This document shows positions 57,073-64,000 of a DNA stretch of 64,000 bases, one piece after another (the first letter of the stretch is position 1; every line of letters starts with the position of its first letter). Made by a program: the position numbers and the translations under genes. Under the pieces are notes generated by a model. That model searched no databases. It was not told the origin of the DNA and saw only the letters and a program-made list of their open reading frames with translations. Source of the DNA: Sphingomonas sp. CFBP 8760 (GTDB taxonomy: Bacteria; Pseudomonadota; Alphaproteobacteria; Sphingomonadales; Sphingomonadaceae); NCBI RefSeq assembly GCF_014841615.1, contig NZ_JACYUG010000011.1:1-64000 (forward strand), given 5' to 3'.

Positions 57073-58411
57073 AGGCGGCGCGCAGGCCATAGGCGTCGCC
57101 ACCCTTCGGCCGTCCCGGCTTTGACGTCGGGCGCCACGCGAATACATCCAGATGCGCCCAGGGGATGCCGGCCGGGACGAAGCGGCGCAGGAACAGCGCG
57201 GCGGTGATCGCCCCGGCGAAGCCGCCATCCGGTGCGTTGACCATGTCCGCGATGTCCGATTTCAGCAGTTCGTCGTAACCATCCCACAACGGCAGCCGCC
57301 ACAGCGGATCGTGCGTCGTCACACCCGCGGCCAGCAGATCGCGTGCCAGCGCCTCGTCGTCGCTGAACAGCGGCGGCAGATCGGGGCCGAGCGCGACCCG
57401 CGCCGCACCGGTCAGCGTGGCGAAATCGAGGATCAGTTCGGGCTTTTCCTCGACGGCGCGGGTCAGGGCGTCGGCCAGGATCAGCCGCCCCTCGGCATCG
57501 GTGTTGGTGTTCTCCACCGTCAGCCCCTTGCGGCTGCGCAGCACGTCGCCGGGGCGGAAGGCGTCGCCCGAAATCGCATTCTCCACGGCCGGGATCAACA
57601 GGTGGAGCCTGACCGGCAGTTTGGCCGCCATCACCAGTTCCGCCAGCGCCAGCGCGTGCGCCGCGCCGCCCATGTCCTTTTTCATCAGCCGCATTCCTGA
57701 CGAGGGCTTGATATCCAGTCCGCCGGTATCGAAGCTCACGCCCTTGCCGACCAGCGCGATGCGCGGTGCGGCCTGATCGCCCCAGACTAGCTCGATCAGT
57801 CGCGGCGCCCGGTCCCGCGCCGCGGCATGGCCGACCGCGTGGATCATCGGATAGCCCTGTTCCAGTTCGTCGCCACGCCGTACCGTCACCGTGCCGCCAT
57901 GCCGCTTCGCCAGCGCCGCCGCCGCCGCTTCCAGATCGGCGGGACCGCAGTCGGAGGCAGGGGTGTTGACCAGATCGCGGACCTGCGCCGTCGCCCCTGC
58001 CAGCGCGATCGTGTCCGCGATCCCGGCGGCATTGCGGGTCAGCAGGATGCGTGCGCCATCCTCGTCCGCGCGGCGGTACCGGTCGAACCGGTACTGCCCG
58101 AGCAGCCAGCCGAGTCCGCCACCCTCATGCCCCCCGACGCGGTAGGTGCCGGCAGGCAAGGCCGCGCTCAATCCCGCCAGCGACCACGGCGTTTCGCCAT
58201 CGGCCACCGCGACCACGTGCCAGTCGTCGCCTTCACCGGGCAGGACGGCATGATGGCCGTGCTTGCCGCGAAAGCCCTGCGCCGCCACCATGCCCCGCGT
58301 TCTGGGGGACTGGCGCGCCAGCCAACCGGCATGGTCGTCAGGCGCGATCATCTCGATCGCATGGGCAGGCTGGCCGCGATCGGGCTGGAGCAGGTCGTCG
58401 AAACGGATCAT
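57044..58411 (-). CDS. M17 leucyl aminopeptidase family protein
   Basis: 455 residues. Catalytic domain with GKGVSFDTGGLDIKPSSGM (metal and catalytic Lys), KKDMGGAAHALAL, and the signature NTDAEGRLILADAL. The N-terminal domain is shorter and divergent compared with PepA, as in the PepA-like proteins of Alphaproteobacteria. It removes N-terminal residues from peptides and is cytosolic. It overlaps the upstream serine hydrolase gene by four bases (ATGA). Confidence 0.93.
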   Translation of the reverse strand: MIRFDDLLQPDRGQPAHAIEMIAPDDHAGWLARQSPRTRGMVAAQGFRGKHGHHAVLPGEGDDWHVVAVADGETPWSLAGLSAALPAGTYRVGGHEGGGLGWLLGQYRFDRYRRADEDGARILLTRNAAGIADTIALAGATAQVRDLVNTPASDCGPADLEAAAAALAKRHGGTVTVRRGDELEQGYPMIHAVGHAAARDRAPRLIELVWGDQAAPRIALVGKGVSFDTGGLDIKPSSGMRLMKKDMGGAAHALALAELVMAAKLPVRLHLLIPAVENAISGDAFRPGDVLRSRKGLTVENTNTDAEGRLILADALTRAVEEKPELILDFATLTGAARVALGPDLPPLFSDDEALARDLLAAGVTTHDPLWRLPLWDGYDELLKSDIADMVNAPDGGFAGAITAALFLRRFVPAGIPWAHLDVFAWRPTSKPGRPKGGDAYGLRAAFTVLRQRYR

Positions 58412-59814
58412 TGGGCGGGGCTCACCAGGAATTGCTCGAAACGGCCATCGCGGCCGGGTTCGGAAAAGGTCGAGATCGACAGGGGGCGTCCACCGGCAAC
58501 GATCCGGTAGCGGCGCAGCACGTATCCGCCACGCAGCCGTGTTGACCCGACCTGCGCGAAGCTGTCCGGCACGCCGAGCGATCCGAGGCTGCGCGCATAG
58601 TCGCCCTGCGCGACGTCGGTGAAATAGTAATTCGCATCGTCGGTCAGCAACGCCCGGTCGAGCCGGCCGCTCCGCAACTGATCGTAAACCGTGCGCGCCC
58701 GCGCCAATGCCGCCGCATCCTCCGCCTTGTTCGCGGGGGCGGCAGAAGCGGGCAGGATGATCGCGGCCACCCCGTTCGCGATCCGGTCGGTCGCATCGCC
58801 GAACCAGCTGTTGGTCAGCACGACGATCGCCGCCCTGTCATCGGGATAGACGATATTCTCCGACAGGAACCCCACCGCCTCGCCGCTATGCTCGACGATG
58901 CGGCGGCCGTCATGCTGCGTGACGGCGACGCCCAGCCCGTAACTCGTCGTACCGCCGCCGGTCAGCGTCGTCGGGGTTTCCTGCGTCGCCCAGTCGTCGG
59001 CGGGCAGCAGCGTCCGGTTCAGCCGGGCGATGTCCCACCGCGCCAGATCGGCCGCCGACATCGACAGCTCCCCCGCGGCATAGAGCCAGCCGGGTGCCGC
59101 GGGCGTCTCCACGCGCACCGGGCCGAGCGCGAAGCGCTTGTATCCTTGCGGGAACCCCGGCCCGACCGCCTTGTCCTGATCGATCGCCCGGATGCCCAGC
59201 GGCGCGAAGATCCGCTTCTGCAGGAAGTCGAGCAGCGGCACCCCCGCCACCTTCTCGACGATCAACCCGGCCACGACATAGCCGGTATTGGAATATTGCC
59301 ACTGCGTGCCGGGCGCGAAGTCGAGCGGCTTCTTGCCCCAGCGATCGACGATCGCCTGCGGCGTCACCGGTGTCGCCATCGCGTGGAAACTGTAATCCTG
59401 CGGCCAGTAATCCTGCAAACCGGACGTATGGTCGAGCAACTGGCGGATCGTGATCCGGTCGCCGCCGGTGACGCCGGGAACATATCGCGCCACCACATCG
59501 TCCAGCTTCAGCTTGCCCTCGTCTTCCAGCAACAGGATCGCCGCCGCCGTGAACTGCTTGGAGATCGAGGCGATCTGATAGGGCAGGCGCGGATCGGCGG
59601 CGCCGCCCGCCTCCGATTGCCTGCCATAGGCCTTGGCCAGCACGATCCGCCCGTCACGCACGACCGCGATCGATGCCGATGGCGTGCCCGTCTCGGCCAG
59701 TGCCTGACCGACCAGCCGGTCGATCGCCGTGGCCTCTGTCGGCGACAGCGTCTGCGCGATGACGGGGGAGGGGAACGCCAGGGCCAGCGCCGACAGCAAC
59801 AGGGAAAACCGCAT
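58408..59814 (-). CDS. Periplasmic serine hydrolase, beta-lactamase/class C-like
   Basis: 468 residues. Signal peptide at 1-20 (cleaved after VIA). The serine beta-lactamase fold is shown by SISK (S83, K86), YSN (Y174) and HSGEAVGF. A C-terminal extra domain (about 370-468) follows. Members are esterases, D-amino acid peptidases or beta-lactamase-like; there is no sign that it is a true beta-lactamase. Start at 59814 (MRFSLLLSAL) gives the signal peptide. It is coupled to the M17 aminopeptidase. Confidence 0.9.
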   Translation of the reverse strand: MRFSLLLSALALAFPSPVIAQTLSPTEATAIDRLVGQALAETGTPSASIAVVRDGRIVLAKAYGRQSEAGGAADPRLPYQIASISKQFTAAAILLLEDEGKLKLDDVVARYVPGVTGGDRITIRQLLDHTSGLQDYWPQDYSFHAMATPVTPQAIVDRWGKKPLDFAPGTQWQYSNTGYVVAGLIVEKVAGVPLLDFLQKRIFAPLGIRAIDQDKAVGPGFPQGYKRFALGPVRVETPAAPGWLYAAGELSMSAADLARWDIARLNRTLLPADDWATQETPTTLTGGGTTSYGLGVAVTQHDGRRIVEHSGEAVGFLSENIVYPDDRAAIVVLTNSWFGDATDRIANGVAAIILPASAAPANKAEDAAALARARTVYDQLRSGRLDRALLTDDANYYFTDVAQGDYARSLGSLGVPDSFAQVGSTRLRGGYVLRRYRIVAGGRPLSISTFSEPGRDGRFEQFLVSPAQ

Positions 59815-60376
59815 TGGGCCGATCCAAGCAGATGCTCCGCATCGGCGCAACGTCCCGGCGCATATCGTATCGTATTCACCGGCGATCCGGTGATTCGGTC
59901 ACGTATTGTTAACCAAGCGGCGGCATAACCAGCCTGTGCCGGCGGAAGCTCGAAGTCTGGAAGCTCCCGATCCTCCGCCGGTATCGCCCGCTTCGCGGAT
60001 GGCGAAGAGATGGCGAGGCGGGGATTATGGCGTGGCCGGTGCCGGATAGGATACGATCCGACCGCGAACGGCAAACGCCCGGACCGTTGCCGGCCCGGGC
60101 GCCTGCGTGACGATCGCTCGTCAGCCCCCGATCTTTCCCGCTCTCGCTCCGAACCTCTGTTGGGTGGGCGTTAGAGCATCCCCGAACCCAGGCCGTTGCC
60201 TTACGTTCCAGTGGGATAATTGCTAGGCGGGCGCCGCCGCTTTGTCACGGGGTTCACAACCGGAAGGACACGATTGCCGGGCGGCTGTGGATTTCCGGCA
60301 ACATGCTGGTCTCCGGTCGATCGCGCCGGGGCGATGGTTGCGTCCCACGCCAGCCCCGCCTAAGCCCGCCGACGAC
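59815..60376. other. 562-bp intergenic region with hairpin and direct repeat
   Basis: No coding frame with family similarity was found between the serine hydrolase and lolC, which are divergent. It contains a perfect 8-bp inverted repeat CCGGCGGA (59939-59946) / TCCGCCGG (59974-59981) enclosing a direct repeat GGAAGCTC (59944-59951 and 59959-59966). A TTAACC element lies at 59909-59914. A small RNA or regulatory region is possible. I recognise no known RNA family. Confidence 0.5.
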
Positions 60377-61627
60377 ATGCTCCTATCTCGCTACGAACGG
60401 ATGATCGCCCGCCGCTATCTGCTGCCGGGCAAGGGCGAGGCGTTCATCTTCCTCGTCGCCTCGATCAGCCTCGTCGCGGTGATGCTCGGCGTCGCCGCGC
60501 TCGTCATCGTCATGAGCGTGATGAACGGCTTCCGCGCCGAACTCTTCGACAAGATCGTCGGGCTGAACGGCCATGCCGTCGTGCAGGGCTATGGCGGCCG
60601 CCTGCCGGACTGGCGCCAGATCGTGGCTGAGGCACGGGCCACCCCCGGCGTCACCTCGGCGGTGCCGCTGATCGAACAGCCGCTCGCCGCCACCTATAAC
60701 GGCCGGTCGGAGGCGGTGCTGGTCCGCGGGATGCGCGTCGCCGACATCCGCTCCAACGCCACGCTGGGGGGCAAGGTGGTCGTCGGTTCATTGGGCGGCA
60801 TCGTGCCGGGCAGCGGCACGATCGCGATCGGCAGCCGTCTGGCCGAGGCACTGGGCGCGCAGGTCGGCAGCGAGGTCGCGCTGTTCAGCCCGCAGGGCCA
60901 GTCGACGCCGTTCGGCACCGTGCCGCGCATCGTCAGCTACCGCGTCGGCGCGATCTTCGAGATCGGGATCTACGACTACGACAAGGCGTATGTCGTCATG
61001 CCGATCGAGGATGCGCAGACGCTGCTCCTGATGGGCGATGCCGCCGGAATGGTCGAGGTGAAGACAGTGGATGCCGACCGGGTCGGCGAGATTCTGAAAC
61101 CGCTGGCGGATAAGGTCGGGGGCGGCGCGGTCATCAGCGACTGGCGGTCGATGAACGCGCAATTGTTCGAGGCGCTGGCGGTGGAACGCGTCGCGATGTT
61201 CACCGTGCTGTCGATCATCATCCTGGTCGCGGTGTTCAACATCCTGTCCTCGCTCATCATGCTGGTCCGTGCCAAGACGCGCGACATCGCGATCCTGCGC
61301 ACGATGGGGGCGACGCGCAGCGGGCTGATGAAGATCTTCATGGTCGTCGGCACCACGATCGGGGCGCTGGGCACGATCGCCGGGCTGGGGCTGGGCTTCG
61401 TGTTCCTGTTCTACCGGCAGGCGGTGGTGAACTTCGTCCAACTCGTCACCGGGCAGAATCTCTGGGACCCGTCGATCCGCTATCTCACCACGCTGCCCTC
61501 GAAGACCGATCCCGTCGAGATTTTCGTGATCGCCGCGATGGCCCTGGTGTTCAGCTTCCTCGCCACGCTCTACCCGGCATGGAAGGCGGCGAGCACGGAC
61601 CCGGTACAGGTGTTGCGCTATGAATGA
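60377..61627 (+). CDS. lolC: Lipoprotein-releasing ABC transporter permease LolC/LolE
   Basis: 416 residues. Four membrane helices: one near residue 25-50 and three in the C-terminal 150 residues. A large periplasmic domain lies between (residues about 52-265). Sequence marks are [24 protein letters not shown], and [29 protein letters not shown] near the coupling helix. With LolD it extracts lipoproteins from the inner membrane and hands them to LolA. Alphaproteobacteria use one LolC/E-type subunit as a homodimer. The start at 60377 ([15 protein letters not shown]) is the family start. Confidence 0.95.
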   Translation: MLLSRYERMIARRYLLPGKGEAFIFLVASISLVAVMLGVAALVIVMSVMNGFRAELFDKIVGLNGHAVVQGYGGRLPDWRQIVAEARATPGVTSAVPLIEQPLAATYNGRSEAVLVRGMRVADIRSNATLGGKVVVGSLGGIVPGSGTIAIGSRLAEALGAQVGSEVALFSPQGQSTPFGTVPRIVSYRVGAIFEIGIYDYDKAYVVMPIEDAQTLLLMGDAAGMVEVKTVDADRVGEILKPLADKVGGGAVISDWRSMNAQLFEALAVERVAMFTVLSIIILVAVFNILSSLIMLVRAKTRDIAILRTMGATRSGLMKIFMVVGTTIGALGTIAGLGLGFVFLFYRQAVVNFVQLVTGQNLWDPSIRYLTTLPSKTDPVEIFVIAAMALVFSFLATLYPAWKAASTDPVQVLRYE

Positions 61628-62348
61628 ACCCGCAGGCATCGCCGAAGACGGCCGGCGCGGCCCTGCCGCGTCCGACGCCGCGCCGGTCCTCCAGACGACG
61701 GGGCTGGCCCGCAGCTTCACGCAGGGCGGGGAGACTATCCACGTCCTGCGCGGGGTCGACCTGTCGATCCGCCCCGGTGAGATCGTCGCGCTGCTCGGCC
61801 CCTCCGGCTCCGGCAAGTCGACCCTGCTACAGGCGGTCGGCCTGTTGGAGGGCGGGTTCGAAGGCTCGATCCGCATCGCCGGTGAGGAGGCGGCGAAGCT
61901 CGACGCGCATGGTCGCACCATCGTGCGTCGCGACCAGCTCGGCTTCGTCTATCAGTTCCACCACCTGCTGCCCGATTTCAACGCGACCGAGAATGTCGTC
62001 CTGCCACAACTCGTCCACGGCGCCACCCGCGCCGTCGCCGACGAGCGGGCCGCGTCGCTCCTGACCGTCCTCGGTCTCGGCCATCGGCTGACGCATCGGC
62101 CCAGCCAGTTGTCGGGTGGCGAGCAGCAGCGCGTCGCCGTCGCCCGCGCGCTCGCCAACCGGCCCGCGCTGGTGCTGGCGGACGAGCCGACCGGCAATCT
62201 TGACGAACATACCGCCGACCGGGTGCTGGGCGAATTCCTGCGGCTGGTGCGAGAGGAGGGGTCGGCGGCGCTGATCGCCACCCATAACGAACGTCTCGCT
62301 ACCCGCATGGACCGCGTCGTCCGCCTGCACGAGGGGGTGCTGTCATGA
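61620..62348 (+). CDS. lolD: Lipoprotein-releasing ABC transporter ATPase LolD
   Basis: 242 residues. Walker [11 protein letters not shown] loop [16 protein letters not shown], signature [15 protein letters not shown], Walker [12 protein letters not shown], and H loop ATHNERLA. The N-terminal ~20 residues are an extra low-complexity leader. It overlaps lolC by eight bases and btuE by four, so lolC-lolD-btuE form an operon. Confidence 0.96.
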   Translation: MNEPAGIAEDGRRGPAASDAAPVLQTTGLARSFTQGGETIHVLRGVDLSIRPGEIVALLGPSGSGKSTLLQAVGLLEGGFEGSIRIAGEEAAKLDAHGRTIVRRDQLGFVYQFHHLLPDFNATENVVLPQLVHGATRAVADERAASLLTVLGLGHRLTHRPSQLSGGEQQRVAVARALANRPALVLADEPTGNLDEHTADRVLGEFLRLVREEGSAALIATHNERLATRMDRVVRLHEGVLS

Positions 62349-62818
62349 CCGTCACCGATTTCACGGTCCGCACCGCCGAGGGCGAACGGTCGCTGTCCGA
62401 TCATGCCGGGCAGGTGCTGTTGATCGTCAACGTCGCATCGAAATGTGGCTTCACCCCGCAATATGCCGGGCTGGAGGCGCTGTACCGGCAATATGGACCA
62501 CGTGGCTTCACGGTGTTGGGCTTTTCCTGCAACCAGTTCGGTGCGCAGGAACCCGGCGACGCGGCCGAGATCGCGAATTTCTGCACCACTAGCTACGACG
62601 TGACCTTCCCGATATTCGCCAAGGTCGAGGTCAACGGGGCGGACGCCGACCCGCTTTACGACCATTTGAAGGCCGGGGCGCCGGGCGTCCTCGGTTCGAA
62701 GGCGATCAAGTGGAACTTCACCAAGTTCCTCGTCGACAGTACCGGCCGCCCGGTCCGGCGCTACGCCCCGACCACCAAACCCGAGGAGCTGGCGGCCGAG
62801 ATCGAGGCGTTGCTGTAG
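62345..62818 (+). CDS. btuE: Glutathione peroxidase family protein
   Basis: 157 residues. The peroxidatic Cys is C34 ([12 protein letters not shown]), with Gln64 in [12 protein letters not shown] and Trp in IKWNFTKFL completing the triad. Bacterial members mostly use thioredoxin and reduce lipid or organic peroxides. It overlaps lolD by four bases (ATGA). It is convergent with the HdeD gene, one base apart. Confidence 0.95.
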   Translation: MTVTDFTVRTAEGERSLSDHAGQVLLIVNVASKCGFTPQYAGLEALYRQYGPRGFTVLGFSCNQFGAQEPGDAAEIANFCTTSYDVTFPIFAKVEVNGADADPLYDHLKAGAPGVLGSKAIKWNFTKFLVDSTGRPVRRYAPTTKPEELAAEIEALL

Positions 62819-62819
62819 G

Positions 62820-63404
62820 TCAGGTGGCCGAAAAGGCCGGCGCGCCCTTGCGATGGGCCAGTGCGGAGGCGATCGCCGTCACGCCGCCGAACAGGAAGCT
62901 GATGCCCAGGATGTAGCCCGGCAGCGTCAGTGCTGAAAAGGGCAGCGTCGCCAGCACGACGCCCGCCAGCACGATGTTCACCACGCCCAGCACGATCATC
63001 ATCGCCTTGCCCCGCCGCATCCGCGTGCCGAACGCGATCTCCATCACCCCGCGCACCGCCAGCCACGCGGTCACCATCAGCGTCAGCGAAAAGGCGCCCG
63101 ACATCGGCTCCAGCGCCATGACGAGTCCGATCAGCAGCGACACGATCCCGAATCCGATCGCGTAGCCGCGCCCGTCATGCCCGCGGCCCCGGATGCCCGC
63201 CACGATCGACACGATCCCCGCCGCGGTGAAGAACGCGCCCACCACCAGGGTCGCGGCCAGCGTCGCGGCGAAGGGCCAGGCAAAGGCGGCGATCCCCAGC
63301 ACCACCGACAGGATGCCATAGCCCAGCATCCATCCCCAGCCGGCGCCGGCCAGCGGCGCGGACATGGCGGGGCGTGCTCCTTCGTCCCGGAAGGTATCGG
63401 TCAT
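62820..63404 (-). CDS. HdeD-family acid-resistance-type membrane protein
   Basis: 194 residues with six membrane helices, in the HdeD/DUF308 fold. Recognisable segments are GYGILSVVLGIAAFAWP, GAFFTAAGIVSIVAGI and LGVVNIVLAGVVLATLP. HdeD is linked to acid stress at high cell density in E. coli; in Alphaproteobacteria its function is unclear. The start at 63404 has GGAG upstream. It is divergent from dnaE by 95 bases. Confidence 0.88.
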   Translation of the reverse strand: MTDTFRDEGARPAMSAPLAGAGWGWMLGYGILSVVLGIAAFAWPFAATLAATLVVGAFFTAAGIVSIVAGIRGRGHDGRGYAIGFGIVSLLIGLVMALEPMSGAFSLTLMVTAWLAVRGVMEIAFGTRMRRGKAMMIVLGVVNIVLAGVVLATLPFSALTLPGYILGISFLFGGVTAIASALAHRKGAPAFSAT

Positions 63405-63499
63405 CGCGGCTGCTCCTGTTGCTGCTGCGCGCCGAACGGCCCGTCGCAAGCGCGGTTCCGGTGCTGGCGAAATCATGCGGTCACGCCTAGGTTGGCCGG

Positions 63500-64000
63500 A
63501 TGCATTCAGGGTTCGTGCCGCTTCGTATCTTTTCCTCGTTCACCATGCTCGACGGCGCGATCGAGCCGAAGGCGATCGCCGCCCAGGCCCGCAAACAGGG
63601 TTTCCCCGCCGCCGCGCTCACCGATCGCAACGGGCTGTACGCGGCGATGGCCTATTCCGACGCTGCGAAGAAAAGCGGCGTGCAGCCGATCATCGGCACG
63701 ATGCTGGGCGTCTGCCGCCCCGACATGCCCGATGGCGTCACCGTCCCGCTCGACTGGATCGCGCTCTATGCGCAGGACAAGGCCGGATACGACAATCTCT
63801 GCGCGCTGGTGTCGCACGCGCATCTCGGCCGCCCGATCGAACTGGCCGCCCACGTCTCGATGGAGACGCTGGCCCGTCACACCGATGGCCTGATCGCACT
63901 GACCGCGGGTGGGGAGGGTGCGCTCGCCCGCCTGTTCGCGGAAGGCCAGCCGGACCGTGCCCGCGCCTATTGCGACCGGTTGCAGGCGATGTTCGGCGAC
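63500..64000 (+). CDS. dnaE: DNA polymerase III alpha subunit, 5' part only
   Basis: The first 167 codons, continuing beyond the window. MHSGFVPLRIFSSFTMLDGAIEP, LTDRNGLYAAMAYS and GVQPIIGTMLGV match the PHP domain of the replicative polymerase. The PHP metal site is degenerate: in E. coli the aligned segment is FVHLRVHSDYS, here FVPLRIFSSFT, and ITD-H is LTD-R. It therefore probably has no PHP nuclease activity, which suits a polymerase working with a DnaQ proofreader. Confidence 0.93.
   Translation, partial: MHSGFVPLRIFSSFTMLDGAIEPKAIAAQARKQGFPAAALTDRNGLYAAMAYSDAAKKSGVQPIIGTMLGVCRPDMPDGVTVPLDWIALYAQDKAGYDNLCALVSHAHLGRPIELAAHVSMETLARHTDGLIALTAGGEGALARLFAEGQPDRARAYCDRLQAMFGD

Noticed and set aside
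60073..60105. GC-rich inverted repeat considered as a terminator
   Set aside because: The stem is imperfect and no T tract follows on either strand.

Overview
The window is high-GC DNA from an alphaproteobacterium, most likely Sphingomonas or a close relative (Sphingomonadaceae). The evidence is cckA, the chvI-chvG-hprK-rapZ-manX-ptsH operon, a DUF2336 gene, alphaproteobacterial GTTC-N7-GTTC LexA boxes, a gltX/gltA/comEC/lexA/moeA/moaC/trp block, and a lolC-lolD-btuE-hdeD-dnaE right end. Nearly all of it is ordinary chromosome. Genes are packed tightly, with many ATGA or TGATG start/stop overlaps.

Left edge (1-1908): a decayed mobile region. It holds a trbJ remnant with two in-frame stops, an intact trbK-like gene, and the first codons of trbL cut by an IS630-type element. 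That element's transposase has an internal deletion. The debris lies on the 3' side of a CAU tRNA gene (probably tRNA-Ile2), which suggests an old integrative conjugative element at that tRNA.

2-25 kb: housekeeping and regulatory genes. These are an M28 peptidase, EttA coupled to a PD-(D/E)xK-like unknown, a GAF/HisKA_2 kinase, NYN-LOTUS protein, GreB, a lytic transglycosylase, DapA, SmpB, a DUF2062 protein, CckA, a lone receiver, IlvD, the NAD(P)HX repair enzyme, an RNA m5U methyltransferase, TruA, Fmt, RecR, Def and RmuC. A LexA box lies ahead of rmuC.

25-33 kb: a minus-strand regulatory operon (ChvI, ChvG, HprK, RapZ, EIIA-Man, HPr, SpoU methyltransferase), then an alpha/beta hydrolase and an M2 dipeptidase.

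33-39.8 kb: the least understood part. It contains a 786-residue membrane coiled-coil protein, a divergent stand-alone Hpt protein, a two-part cytosolic/membrane protein, a DUF2336 protein, and a translationally coupled histidine-kinase-like protein whose phosphoacceptor His is replaced by Arg. This looks like an undescribed phosphosignalling module and is the best candidate for new biology here.

39.8-54.3 kb: GltA, GltX, ComEC, LexA (with three GTTC half-sites at 11-bp spacing), MoeA, MoaC, Ppk2, TrpC-TrpD-TrpG, TrpE and a PpiD-like chaperone. Two plus-strand genes (ppk2 and a secreted protein) interrupt the minus-strand run.

54.4-64 kb: TpiA, a lipoprotein, an A+T-richer acyltransferase, an M17 aminopeptidase, a beta-lactamase-like hydrolase, an unexplained 562-bp intergenic region, LolC-LolD-BtuE, an HdeD protein and the 5' end of dnaE, which runs off the window. 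No CRISPR array, rRNA or prophage was seen.
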